A stretch of 64,000 nucleotides of DNA. Origin: Rhizophagus clarus (Eukaryota; Glomeromycota; Glomeromycetes; Glomerales; Glomeraceae). Of the stretch, positions 21,570-33,373 are shown in pieces. Position 1 is the stretch's first letter. Every line of letters begins with the position of its first letter. A model generated the notes under the pieces. It made no database searches. It was not told the origin of the DNA and saw nothing but the letters and a program-made list of their open reading frames with translations. The stretch spans positions 62,001-126,000 of the forward strand of contig BLAL01000048.1 of NCBI GenBank assembly GCA_015698045.1. Direction: 5' to 3'. A program made the position numbers and the translations under genes.

Positions 21570-24500
21570 TTATTCATCAGAATATGTTAAATTCTTATTA
21601 AAATTTTCTTCTGATAATTTATATCCAATTAAATCTAAAGGGTATTCCTCATTTCCATTATCAATCCTAAAAGTATTATAATCAGAACCTAAAACATAAA
21701 TATTACAGTTTATACTATTCACAACTTCATCAATATTTTTTAAGGAATCATTTTTGGATTCATTTATTTGAAATCTAATACAACCTTCTGACCATTCGAC
21801 TAATTTTATATTTATGGATCCATAGGTTATTTGTGAATGATATGCATTAACAGAAATTATAAATCCTTGAGATAAAGGAATAGGTATTTTTATTTTAAGT
21901 TGATTATGTTGTAACGTTAAAAACTCTTTATATTTTACTTGTAAACCTTGATTTTTTGGACTAAATACTGATAATTTTGAAGGAATTCCAATAATCATCC
22001 ATAAAATATAGCACTCTTCTATTTTAATATCTGTTTTCTTTAGAGTTTTTATCATTACAGAGAACCCATTAAAATCATATAATCTAAATTTTAAAAGGTA
22101 TTCTTCTAATTTTGAGTCTTTTTGTTTTGAAATAATTGATCCAATCACTTCATAATTTTCATCTTCTAATGATGGTTGTACACTTATACGTTTATAATGT
22201 TCAGTATTGTTATTATCTAAATCCTTTAAATCAGCAATTCCAGTCATTATAATTTTGTAATTATCCTGTTTATAATTACTTATAATATTATTAATTTTTT
22301 CTTGTTGTTCTTTATCAAGTATTTCACAAAGAGAAATAATATTATCAAGTTCAATAATTTCTAAATCATCATTTAAATCTTGTATCAAATCAAATAATTC
22401 ATTTTTTTCAATAATATTTCCTCTTCGTGTTAAAAGATATGAAATATTTAATTCATTTAAATAAGATTTTAAGGATTCAGGTTTCAAATCACTTCTATTA
22501 GGAATATCATGAGGTTTTGTTATATTTCTTTTAAAGGATCTTCCCAAAATAATTTTTTGAGGAAACACATGTCCATATTCATCAAATACATCTTGTAAAG
22601 CTTTAAATGGTTTCATATTCTCAAGTGCTTCATTTATAGCTTGTTCGAATTCAACTGAAGGCTTAATATAATCTTTTCTTATATGAATTTCATATTTTTC
22701 AAACTTGACTAGAAAATTATAATCATCGGAACTTAAATTATCGAGTTGAATCATGTTTATAAAAGGAAAAGAGCTCATGACTTTAATTGAGTAAATATTA
22801 TTAGATATTAAAAATTCTTCTACTTTGTTTGTTGACCTGATTATCTCTAAATGAGATTTTTTACTTGGGTTAACTATAGGTACTTTGATTAAACTAGCAG
22901 CAATTTTTTTTGTCGTTTCCATTTTATAAAATTTGTTGACTCTTATACCTTGAAGAAAGTGAAAATCTTTGATCCATCTTAACAAATTAATATATACCAC
23001 ATTTCCGACCCATTCTTCTAAACTTAATTTCTCTTTAAAATTAGTGACCCCAGGCTGTTTTTCTATTAAAGTTTCAAAGTATTCTTCTGATGATAGATTA
23101 TTTTTTAATTGATTAACCGGAATAAGATCTTTATAAGAGATTATATCAAACTTATGAATTTGATATAAATTAATTAACCAATCGGATATTTTTTCTGGAG
23201 TGTCTAATAACTCTTCATCTAATGTATGAATTCTCGGTAAATATGTTACAGGTAAATTATTGATTGGATTTTCTATATTATATTTAGCTGATTTATATGC
23301 ACAAGTTAAATAAAGCATAAAACCATTAATTTGTGTCGAATTCGCTAAATTTAATTCTTTAATAAATAATTTACCGCCGATTAAGGTTTTTCTTGCGAAA
23401 ACATGACCATACAATTCGTATAAACTTTCGTCATTATCTACACATTTTAAAAAAGATTCCGACAAATTACTATTATAAGTAACTTCAGCAATTGGAAAAT
23501 TAATACATACATCGGATGGTTGTAATTTATTACTAAAATTATTTTTGTCAGAATTATAATTAAGCAAATTCACGGATGAAGCTGTATCATTTATATTAGT
23601 ATAAACTATAGGTTGTCCATTATATGATCTCATATTCAATTTACCCCCTTCTGTAACAATAGCTTGTTCGCTAGGTTGTATATTATATCCATTTAAGGAT
23701 AAACCATGATTTAATTTTAACTGTTGAATCATTTGCTGATTATTAGTTATAAGTTGTGGTAATAATGGTAATGACGTAAAATTATCTACCCCAATGTTCT
23801 CTAGTTTATTCTGTTCTCTATCTAATTGAGGGTTACTCACTCCACGTTCCACTTTACATTTTTTTTCAGTTTCTGTTACAGGTTCTTTAACAGATTCATT
23901 CTCCAGTTTTCCTTTTCTTTTCTCCTCAACAACAAATTCATTTCTTTCGTTTTCTTCTTTCACTTTTACTGGCCGAGTTTTATCTAATAAATTTTTTAAT
24001 TAGATTGTTTATAAAAAAATCATAATGTATATAAATAAATATTTGCACATTACCTTTATTTGTTGAAGCTACATTTATTAATTTAATTGATTTAATAAAT
24101 TACATAAATTACTGTATTAGCATAAATTTTTAATCAATATAATTACATGAATTAAATTTTCTAACCTGAAGGGGTTTCCTTATCGATATTTATGTGTTGT
24201 AATGCTTGTTGTTCCTGACATACTTTCTCTAAGTAACTTAACAATATAAATCTTGATCTCTCTCTCGTTTTTTTGCTAATATTAGCCTCTTTGTTGTCGT
24301 CGTCATCGTCATCATAATAATAATCAGGAGGATTATCTACATAAATCATTCCTTTACATGATTCGATTATTCTAGCATTTATTTCGCTTTCCCAACACAG
24401 TTTATCTTTATCTTTTTTGCATTCGTCTCTATTTTTAAAGTTACTAAATTTAGTTCTCACAATAGTAGTATATTTAAGAAAATCGCTTTCAGATAATCCT

Positions 24501-25498
24501 AGTCGATCTAACTGGCTTATTTCATCTGTAAAATTTTTACCAATCACAAGTAAAATTTGATTTATTCCTTCTGGTACTGAAGAGATACCTTCTTTTATTC
24601 TACTTAAAACCTTATTTTCGGTATGTTCAAATCCAGTTGTATCAATCACACGATATTTTACTCCTTCCCATTCAAAAACACTTTTCTGAAAAGTTTCAAT
24701 CTCACTAACTCCATTCTCACTTTCTTCGAAATTTTCGTTCCCAGCTAGTACATTAGCCAATGTGGATTTACCGCTACCAGTACAACCAATTATTAATATA
24801 TTCTTAAATATTTTTTTTTTGCCAATGACGTTATCACTCAAGTTAGGTGGTGTAATAATTTCTTTAATATTAGGGCAATTGCTTACGTCAAGACTAGTTA
24901 ATCCACTATTAGAACAATCAAGATATTCTAATTTAGAACAGTTACTTATATCTAAATAAATTAGTTTTTCATTATTAGAACAAATGAGTTTGATAATATC
25001 AGGACATCGTTTAAGACTTAATTTTTCAATTGACGTATTTGAACAATTGAGCTCAAAAAGATTACTGACGTCTAATTCAGTCAATTCTTTTAACTTATTA
25101 TGAGAGATATCAAGCTTGGTCAGTTTTGGACATCCATACAAGTCAAATTCAGTAAGTTGAGGACAGTTAACTATTTCCAAATTAGTTAATCTTGAACATT
25201 TATTCACAACTAAACTCTTAAGTTTGATAAGCCCAGACAGTTCAATTTTAGTAATTTGAGGACAACTGATTATTTTCAATTGGGTTAACTTAAGCTTTTC
25301 TAAATTAACACTTCTTGATTTAAATTTTTTTATTTCTAAAGGACCATGAAGGTTTGATTTCAAGCCTATTTTATTACGAATATTCTTCCTTCTTATATCT
25401 ATTTTTTCTTCATTTTCCTTAGAGTATTTCTTATCAACCCAATTCTGAGGATTATTTCTCAATTTATTAAACATATTTATTTGTTCAAAAATTTGCAT
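21570..25498 (-). CDS. Leucine-repeat + AIG1-type GTPase + MACPF-like fusion protein
   Basis: Three exons: 25498-24166, a 15-nt microexon 24068-24054, and 23983-21570. Both introns are GT-AG (97 and 70 bp) and phases match (1, 1), giving 1253 residues. The last exon has no ATG at its 5' end and stays open back to its acceptor, so it needs the upstream exons. Residues 60-212 are leucine repeats. The AIG1-type GTPase has P-loop GCTGSGKST (238-246) and DTTGF. An acidic run (YYDDDDDDN) and a charged linker follow. From about residue 537 comes the MACPF-like part: QLKLNHGLSLNGYNIQPSEQ, YGHVFARKTLIGG (641-653) with exact Y-G-x3-x6-G-G spacing, and a second YGHVFPQKIILGR (919-931). The C-terminal domain carries CYILWMIIGIP. 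Met9 (MFNKL) is an alternative start. It is head to head with 27403. Likely role: GTP-controlled membrane or oligomerisation switch (inference). Confidence 0.85.
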
Positions 25499-25509
25499 TA
25501 ACTGTTAAA

Positions 25510-25673
25510 ATTCCGATTATTTATGTTTGAACCAAACTGGCATATGACCTGGTACATGGCGCATTCGATGATTGCCTAATGAAAGATCTTTCCTTTTTTA
25601 TTAATACAACTCACAGACCTGTGCATGTTCGGCGTAGAAATGTAACGTTATTTCATTTTACGTGATTTATTAA
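25510..25673. promoter_or_regulatory. Promoter block of the fusion gene, duplicated at 16890
   Basis: Nearly the same sequence as 16890-17075, at the same distance from the GTPase start. Before the Tc1 insertion the whole gap to the divergent MACPF-like gene was about 770 bp, short enough to act as one two-way promoter. Confidence 0.6.
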
Positions 25674-26074
25674 GTTTACAACCTAGTCTTTTTATGCAAC
25701 ACTTTGTCAAAGATTATTAGAAAGATTTTGTTTATTTATTTATTTTTAAAAAAACGCAATATTGTAAATTACAATTTTAAACTAATTATAAGATGTTATG
25801 AATCGAACTAAATCTAAGATTTAATCGAAGAAAAGTATGTTTAATAAAACAATTTTATTTTTTGTTCTTTATTTCTTCGTCGTGAATTCATTATTTTTAT
25901 TATAAAAAGGAGTGTAGAAATTAACAAAACAAATGTTAACGAGTATTGTCGCGATTTTCATTCATGAATAGAGATACTTTTTGTTTTTTTTTTAAAAAAA
26001 AAAGTATTCTTATCAATCTATTTCTTTATTTGCATTATTTCAAATTATAATGGATTCTAGGCTAACTTTATGTA

Positions 26075-27207
26075 CAGCTTGGGACAAAAAAAAAAAAAAC
26101 AAAAAAAACCGGAATTATAAAATTGCTCATTGCGCAGTAATCAATAATACAAAGTATAAGCTGAAAATCAGCTGATTTATTTATATTTTTTAGTATGAAA
26201 TCCTACTTTCCTTAATAAGCTCAAACCGGCGTTTCATTGAATTTACTAACCCAATTAGGATAGATTGTGGAATATCATTCCACTCTTTGACCATAAACTG
26301 GCGTAAATCTCTTTCTCGGCATTTTTCGTTCTACATTATTTTTAACTTCGGGCTTAGCGAGGCGACTGGTATGTTTGGATCATTATCATGTTTGGAAACC
26401 GCCAATCATTTCCTAAAATTCAGCATACATTATCTCGGAAAAACAATGTAAACTTGTTTTTCCTCTTATATAGAATCCTCCCCACGCAAGGATTTTTACT
26501 CGATCTTTGAGCATAGGACGTATTGGTCGTTGTCCTTTATACCAACGCTCTAAAGTATTTCGATTTTCGAAAAAGCTGAAAAGCAGTTTTCATCTGAAAA
26601 TAGAGTATTATTCCAATCATCATTAAGGTATTTTTTAGCCCATTCTATGCGTTTAAGTTTATGATCTGCGGTTAACATTTGGTGATGCTCTTGAAATTTT
26701 TTTATGATGTCCATGATTAGATAAATGCCTTCCTATTGTTCTATAGGATACATCTATACCAGTTGAGGTTAACTTTGGTGATAAAGCTCTTGTAGAAATG
26801 TAAAAATCTTGACGGATATATTGGCCTAATGCTCTTGATGCATTTGCTGTAATCTTTTTTGGTCGGCCACTTCCTTCTATACGTTGAATTGTTCCAGAAT
26901 TTTTGTTTTTTAAGATTGTCATATATATTAGAAAGGGGTATATTGGTCCGATTATGAATTTCCATGGCATCCCGAATGTCTAGCTTGACGATTAGCTTCA
27001 TGCTCGGTAATCATGTTTCTAATTAGAATTTTCTCAAAAAACGAAATAATTAGAAGGCTAAAAAAAACTGCTGTTGCAAATAATAATAAAAAATATTGTG
27101 GCGTGACTACCTGAAGATCATATTCTATTTATATTATTTTAATTTATCGTTAATCTGGCGCAGTTATGTGCAATTTTATTACGCCCGGTTTATTTTGTCC
27201 CAAGCTG
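26075..27207 (-). mobile_element. Decayed Tc1/mariner element in the divergent promoter
   Basis: Left end CAGCTTGGGACAAAA and right end TTTTGTCCCAAGCTG are perfect inverted repeats. Similarity continues inward (CCGG, AATAAAATTGCACAT/TATAAAATTGCTCAT, GCGCAG). TA precedes the left end (26073-26074); the right side now reads TT. The size of 1.13 kb is close to a full Tc1. It carries a broken transposase. The duplicated locus at 17080-17640 lacks it, so it inserted after the duplication. Confidence 0.88.
26190..27001 (-). pseudogene. Tc1/mariner transposase, frameshifted
   Basis: The helix-turn-helix start (MKLIVKLDIRDAMEIHNRTN, IPLSNIYDNLKKQK) is in one frame. After a shift near 26890 the next frame continues with GSGRPKKITANASRALGQYI, TSTGIDVSYRTIGRHLSNHG and KKISRASPNVN, the bipartite DNA-binding region of Tc1 transposases. 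Further on, pieces such as RIEWAKKYLNDDWNNTLFSD (first catalytic-Asp region) and a late EWNDIPQSI segment are broken by stops. It is inactive. Confidence 0.85.
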
Positions 27208-27381
27208 TTTCAGTCTGAAAATGATTAACGTAACACCATGCGCTAACGCCTTGTTTCACGATACATATATACTTAACATAATGAAAAATATTCAACCAAT
27301 AACTGGTGAATCGTATTACATATAAATCAGGCTAGTTCACAACATTGCAAATTGCAAAAAAGTTGTATAAATCTCGAGTAG

Positions 27382-27402
27382 TTTTTTTTTTTTAAAAAAA
27401 AA
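27382..27402 (+). promoter_or_regulatory. T12-A tract abutting a start codon
   Basis: T12 (27382-27393) switches to an A run that runs straight into the ATG at 27403. The arrangement is the same as at 62365-62383 before the paralogue. It also supports the chosen start. Confidence 0.45.
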
Positions 27403-29568
27403 ATGACTTTTGGTTACATCCTTGATAAAATTTTTTTTAATAATACTTCAGTAACACCAATAACAGTTCAAATAGGTGACCCACCGTTACAGCAACCCAA
27501 GACAATCAAATTGAATCTCAATGATACTCTGTTACATATTCGTGAATTGCTAGAAAATGATGGTATTATCGATAATACATTATCATTTTCAAAGAAAATT
27601 TCCAATAGTGATGAGAAAATTAATTATAAATTTTCACCAATAATACACGAAGAAGAGTTTTTTTTAAGCGAAATTGTGGTAATTAAAGATAAAAATTATT
27701 TTTTATATTTAATAAATAATTCACTTGATTGGAAAACTTTAAATAAGTTGCATAAATTAGATTATGGATGTACTATGACTTTTGATGGAATTAAGATAGC
27801 TGAAAAAAGGGCATTTGTAATGAAAGATTGTGAATCGGATGAAATTGGCGTTGAAGGATATAAAAATGATAAACTTGAATTTAGAACACAAAATGATTGG
27901 ATGGAGAAAACTAATTTATTTTTTAACGTTGATGCTAAAATAACGAATTTTGTAAAATTTGGATTATCCGCTGGAAGTTCACAAAATAAAAATTTTAATG
28001 AAGAAGTTAAGTCGTCTTACAACTATATAGAACAAGAAAAAGCATCATTAAAATTAAATAAGGAGAATTTAGAACTTACTACTGAACTTAAAGATGATGT
28101 TGAGAGTGCCATAAATTCCAAAAATCCTGAAGAATTTAAGAAAATTATTAAAAATTATGGTCAATTCATTGCAACCAAAGTAATTCTAGGAGGAAGAGTT
28201 TATTTTAGAAATTTTGATAAGTTATCACAAAAAACTATAGATAAAACTAGAAATGCTGCTGCAAATGCAGAAGTTGGACCTTTAAATTTTGAAATAGGAA
28301 ATTATTCTGGTAATTTGGAAAGAAGGTCAAAGTTTTATGGTCTTAATCGCATGAGATTGCTTGGTGGAGAACATCCTGGTGGAGATTTTGACGAAAAAAA
28401 TTGGATCCAATCTTTAGAAAATTATTACCATTGGGGTCGTATAAAATTACAAGATCCGGTTAGCATTTTTCAATTGTTACCTGATGATTTACGTAAAAAA
28501 ACTTATGAATCTATTGGAAAAAGGATCCTTTATTCAAGAATTGCAGATTATGATTATATTTCAAATGAAAATAGAGAACCAAGAATTGTAGAATTGACAA
28601 GCAGGGATGTAGCAGCAAATATTTCGGAATTTAAAAGAATCGTCATACCGGAAAATATTTTAGAAATTCTTCTAAATAAAGAAGCGGAATGTAATACCTT
28701 TGCAACAGTTGTTGATACGGAAGAATCCAAGAGTGATTTTTTTACGTGTCAAATCCTTCTTCCGCAAGATGGGAAACCAAGTCTCATAATTCATTGTATT
28801 CAAAGAAACATCAAAAGACGCGGATATAAATTAAAAATTGGAATTATGATTGCTGGTTATGATATAAATTTTGATTTTACTCGTTCAGATTTTGATGATC
28901 AATTAAAAGTTCTAAAACATGAAGTTGATGCATCAAGTAACCAAACATTTAAAGTATTTAATATGGATATATTAGGTTCTGAATATAGAAGTGGACCTCC
29001 GCATATTGGAATTCCTGTGTTAAATAAATCAGATTCTAAAAATAACTCCCTTGTTATTGGACATCATTTTTATGAGCAAGAAGAAAATAAAGTTGGAACA
29101 TACACATTCTCTTATTGCTTAAAAAATCATCATTATGTTAATTTACCAGAATTTTCTATTTATACACTTATTGTTTCACATTACGATGAAAATCATATGT
29201 ATGGAACATTGCCTCTTAATCTTAAACATAAACATAATATTATGTGGAAGAAATCTACTGCTAAACCTTTCCAACCAAAATACATTAGTTTGTATTCTAA
29301 GGGGGGATATGGTCCAATTTTTCCAAAGCAAAAAAACGGTCAAATCAAAATTAAATATCTTGAGTGTTGCAATAAAAATTGTTCAATTTGTAAGAGTAAG
29401 AAATTATCAGAAAAAAATATAGAATGTAAATATTTTGATCCGTGTATCAGGTATTATATTTTATTGTTGGTGGTTAATAATTTTCTTTAATGTTAATACT
29501 AAACAAATAAACATACAAATAGTTTCGAAGAAAATCGGCAATCGGAAATTCTATATATTGAACATTAA
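27403..29568 (+). CDS. Stand-alone MACPF-like family protein
   Basis: Main exon 27403-29450, intron 29451-29522 (CAG|GTATTA ... AATAG), final exon 29523-29568, giving a tail SFEENRQSEILYIEH. Read without splicing the frame would end at 29490. Residues about 18-62 (PITVQIGD ... IKLNLNDTLLHIRELL ... LSFSKK) look like a beta-grasp, ubiquitin-like fold (inference). A core follows with LDYGCTMTFDGIKIAEKRAF and the MACPF-like signature YGQFIATKVILGG at 252-264. The C-terminal domain has AECNTFATVVD, PSLIIHCIQR, KIGIMIAGYD, IGIPVL and GHHFYEQEENKVGTYTFSYC, then a Cys-rich end (CCNKNCSICKSKK). There is no signal peptide, so it is probably cytosolic or membrane-recruited. It is divergent from the GTPase fusion at 25498. 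Confidence 0.85.
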
Positions 29569-29728
29569 TTTATTATTGTACTATAATAGCCCGTCCCAGA
29601 CTCCAAACTCCGGTATATCGAATGGGTATAACATATATTTTTAGTAAAGATTGATTGCAAGATTTATATTATTTATTTATATTATTTAAGTATTATTTAT
29701 TTTAAATATTAAAATAAGAAAAATTGTT

Positions 29729-31204
29729 GGTGCCACCCCGGGTGGTACATGATTTTTTGTCACCCCTATCACGTGATTCTAAATTTGTTTAATTTTTTAT
29801 ACGCGATTTTTTTTTTTAAAATTTTTGCCGCTTTTTACTTTCGTTACTTTCAGTATGTTTTATTTTTTTAAATCGTTTTTTTTTTATTATAAATCAGCAT
29901 TAAATAACGTTCTTTTTTTTGTAAGTGCTTAGTTTCTTGGCTTGGGAGCTTCTGGTAAGTTTCTTTTTCAGCATTGTCAATGTTTTTTTTGTTAATTAAC
30001 GTCAACACTTTCTTTTGCAGGTTAATCTTTTTGACGGTTAACGGCTTTAGACTTCGTCGTCAAGTTTCCAGTAAATGGTAAGTTCAAGACACTTTGAATC
30101 TTTAGATTCGTCTTCTTTAACTAACCATCTTTTCTTATTTTTTTTCGGCTGGGCTTTTCTTTTTTTGCCATTTTGTTTTGGGCCTCACCTCCTTATTTTC
30201 ATTTTTTATTTCGTTCTTTATCACACCTTTTCATAATTCTTTCACCCTTCATTGTTCTTTTGTTCCCTCTCGTCCTTTATCATTTCTTTTTACTATTACT
30301 TTCATCTTTTATTGTTTCTTTTGCTTCCACTTTCGTTTCTTTTGCTTCCCCTTTCATTCTTTATCGTTCCTTTTATTCCCTTTTCCTTCTTGATCATTCC
30401 TTTTGTTCTCTCTTTCGTCTTTGATCATTCCTTTCGTCCTTGATCGTTTCTTTTATTTCCTCTTCATCCTTGATCTCTCCTTTCATCATTATTTTCGTTT
30501 CTTTCATTCCCTCTTCATTCTTGATCTCCCCTTTCATCATCATTTCGTCTTTGGTTGTTATTTTGTTCCCCCTTCATTCTTGATCATTTCTCTTTCGTCA
30601 TTATTTCATCCTTGATCTTTTTTTTCGTTCTCTTTTTGTCTTTGATTGCTCCTTGCATCACTATCTCGTCCTTGATCATTTATTTCGTTCCTCTTTCATT
30701 CTTGACCACTCCTTTCAGCATTCTTTTATTCCTGATCACTCCTTTCATCATTATCTTCCTTGATCTCTCCTTTCATCATCCCTTCATCCTCAATTTCTCT
30801 TTTTGTTCCTCATTTTCTTTCTTATTTTACTTTATCCCCTTTACTTCTTTTCATTATACATCTCTTTATTTACTATTGTAATTTGTTATTAGATGTCATT
30901 CATGTCATTTATTACTAGTACTGTAAACTAAATAAATAATTGTTTATCTATAGCATATATGATACAATACAAAATTACAAATTTTAATAAAAAAGTTAAA
31001 GTTACTAAAGTTTATTAAGTTATTTCGGATGTTTAACTATTGTATTTATATTGTGGTTTATCAAAATTTAATTCTTACGAAAATTTTTTTTGTGAAAAAA
31101 AATTTTAAAGTTAAAAATTAACCGATTAAAAATTAGCCAATCAATTATATTTTTAAGTCACGTGATAGGGTGGCAGAAAACCCGATACCACTCGGGGTGG
31201 CACC
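29729..31204. mobile_element. 1.48-kb element with about 48-bp terminal inverted repeats
   Basis: The left end GGTGCCACCCCGGGTGGTA...CACCCCTATCACGTGATT matches the inverted right end GGTGCCACCCCGAGTGGTAT...CACCCTATCACGTGACT. There is no transposase; the inside is dominated by a 0.7-kb pyrimidine-rich repeat array. No clear target duplication (left AAATTGTT, right TAGATAAC). It sits in the 3' flank of the 27403 gene and is absent from the duplicate locus near 19800-20040, which supports insertion. The superfamily is not assigned. Confidence 0.8.
30170..30880. repeat. Pyrimidine-rich degenerate tandem array
   Basis: About 0.7 kb of almost pure C/T on the plus strand is built from imperfect 25-40-bp units of the type TTCATCCTTGATCNNTCCTTT. 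The strong strand asymmetry leaves all three plus frames open for long stretches (Phe/Ser/Leu-rich frames of 63-108 codons), none of which looks like a protein. It may form triplex or unusual DNA. Confidence 0.85.
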
Positions 31205-32033
31205 TAGATAACTTCTTAAAATAAATGAAATGGTTTATATCGAAAGATGACAATCCCATGTGCTTTATTTCCTTGATATCGAATTAAAAATTTGATGTAG
31301 CACAGGACACATGATATTGAATTATTTTGAAAGTATCAAAGAAAATTCTAATATCTAAGACTGCACGTAAATTGGTTTATTAGTTTCACCAACTAGGGAG
31401 AAATACTGTATTTAACACGCGATTCTTAACTTTATTAGTGTGGTTTACTGTTTTACTCTCGGTAGTCTCGATTTTTTGCGTAAATAACAAATTTATCCGT
31501 GTTTGATAACATGAATAGCACTATGCGTATGATTTCATATCACGATAAATGATTTTAGTTTTTCGTCATTGCAATTATTTTGAGTGTGATTGATCTAAAT
31601 GATGTAAAAAAATCAATGATCAATAAACTTAAACTTTGATGTTGCACTTTTTTCAGCCTTTCTTTGAATTCATATTTATAATACAACCTTCTTCAATTAT
31701 TTATTTATTTATTTTTCCCAAAAATAATAAAGAAATAAATAAAAATAAAAGTTTCTTAAAAAAAAAAAGTATTTTAAATAAACAGGTGATTATTTTCTCT
31801 ATTATTATTTAATATTTTTTGATCACTTTAAGTATCAAACAATCAGTTGTTTTTCGAATAATTAAAGCGATCATTATTTTTTATTTTTATCAATATCATT
31901 ATCAATATTCGTTTTCTTGAGTCTTATCAGTTTTAATGATAAAAACTAATCTCTGAGTAATCATTTATTACTAATATTAACTTTTTTTCGCGTTTCTGTT
32001 TTTTATTTTTATCTTTATTTTATTTTATTTTAT
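31205..32033. other. 3' flank of the duplication and GATA gene upstream region
   Basis: 31290-31620 is the counterpart of 20040-20430. The remainder is AT-rich with no gene. A long T run ends in an A run at about 32034-32052, about 55 bp before the GATA ATG. Confidence 0.55.
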
Positions 32034-32105
32034 TTTTTTTTTTTTAAAAAAAATAAATAAATAAAGTACATTAGAAGCGGTTTATCGCTTTGTTCAATAT
32101 AAATC

Positions 32106-33373
32106 ATGTCGGCAACTGATCCAGAGTTTCCAGAGTCATCTTCTCCTAGAATCATTTCTTCATCTCAAGAGAATGATGAGACTGATTTCAATGATTCTAG
32201 TACTTTCAGCACTTCCAACGATTCTAGCACTTTTAACGAGGATGACGAAAAGTCCGTACCTTCTTCCCTGATATCTCCCAACAATTATTTATCTCTTCAT
32301 AATATTTGTAATATCATTCAAAATTCATTTCCTGCTGTTAGGTCACAAAAATTGGAAAATGATTTTACTTCACAATGTGAAACCAGTGCCATACCAGATA
32401 ATATAATTGAAAATTTATCCAAATTTAACGAAAATTCTATACGTCATGATAATAATTTTACTAATAATGTTCATTATAATGAACCGAATTCAATCTATCA
32501 ATCAAATTCAAAACAAATTTATGGTCAAAATTTTCACCCAACAACAATGTTGTCCATAGTTTCGCCAGACGTTTCTCGTGATAGGGAATCAATTATATGT
32601 ACAAATCCTTTTTGCTTACAATGTCGATACACTACCACTCCTCATCATACCAATTTACCTTATCCTGTTTCATCAGGACCTTTACCTTTTCCCGTTCAAT
32701 ATTATTTTTCTTTACCAAATAATCCTGTTTATTCAACTTGCGTTCCTCCTTCGTCTGTTTACATTCAACAACAGCAACCGTTAAAGAGCGAAACTCCCAT
32801 TTCATCAATCAATCTCACTTCAGAAGATGAAAATTATAGTGATGTAAAATCAGAATGTAGTGAGTGTACAGCCCAAACCAAAAAGAGACGTCGTAGAAAG
32901 CCCAAAGCTACTTTAAATTCATCTACTTATAGCCGTAAGAATAAGCATATGACCAGATCTGGTGAAATTTATTGTTGTTCGAATTGTGGTACAAAAGAAA
33001 CCCCGGCTTGGAGAAGAGATCTTCGAGGCATAGCATTGCTTTGTAACGCTTGTGGATTATAGTAATTACTAATTTTTTATTTAATTTCTTAGTACTTTAA
33101 TTTTAATTTAATTAATTTAACTTTTTTATTCCTTCCTTTCCTAGTCTCAAGGTTAAGGGACATAATCGACCTGTTGAAGTTGATGCGGATGGTGAAATTC
33201 GATTGGTTAAACTTGGCAGTACTGGCGCTGCTCAAGCGAAATGTCAAAATTGTGGTGCAAGAGAAACTCCTTGTTGGAGAGAACCTGAAGGAAAATTATT
33301 ATGTAATCGTTGTGGTCTTTTCTTTAAACAAAATGGTTATAATCGTCCTCTGACTCCTCAATCTCCTTATTGA
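32106..33373 (+). CDS. GATA-type zinc-finger transcription factor, two fingers
   Basis: Exon 1 is 32106-33061; an 83-bp intron (33062-33144, GTAATT...CCTAG) splits the Tyr codon of CGLY; exon 2 is 33145-33373, giving 394 residues. The N-terminal 270 residues are Ser/Asn-rich and probably disordered. A basic stretch ([10 protein letters not shown]) may be a nuclear signal. Finger 1 is CSNC-x18-CNAC ([11 protein letters not shown]), finger 2 is CQNC-x16-CNRC ([11 protein letters not shown]); only 57 or so residues separate them, and finger 2 lies near the C terminus. GATA factors bind (A/T)GATA(A/G). The loop lengths differ from the common 17 or 18. Read without the intron, finger 1 would end in a stop, so the splice is well supported. 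Confidence 0.92.

Noticed and set aside
30173..30881. Five overlapping open frames rich in Phe, Ser and Leu
   Set aside because: They result from the pyrimidine-rich tandem array; all three frames are open and none has protein-like conservation.
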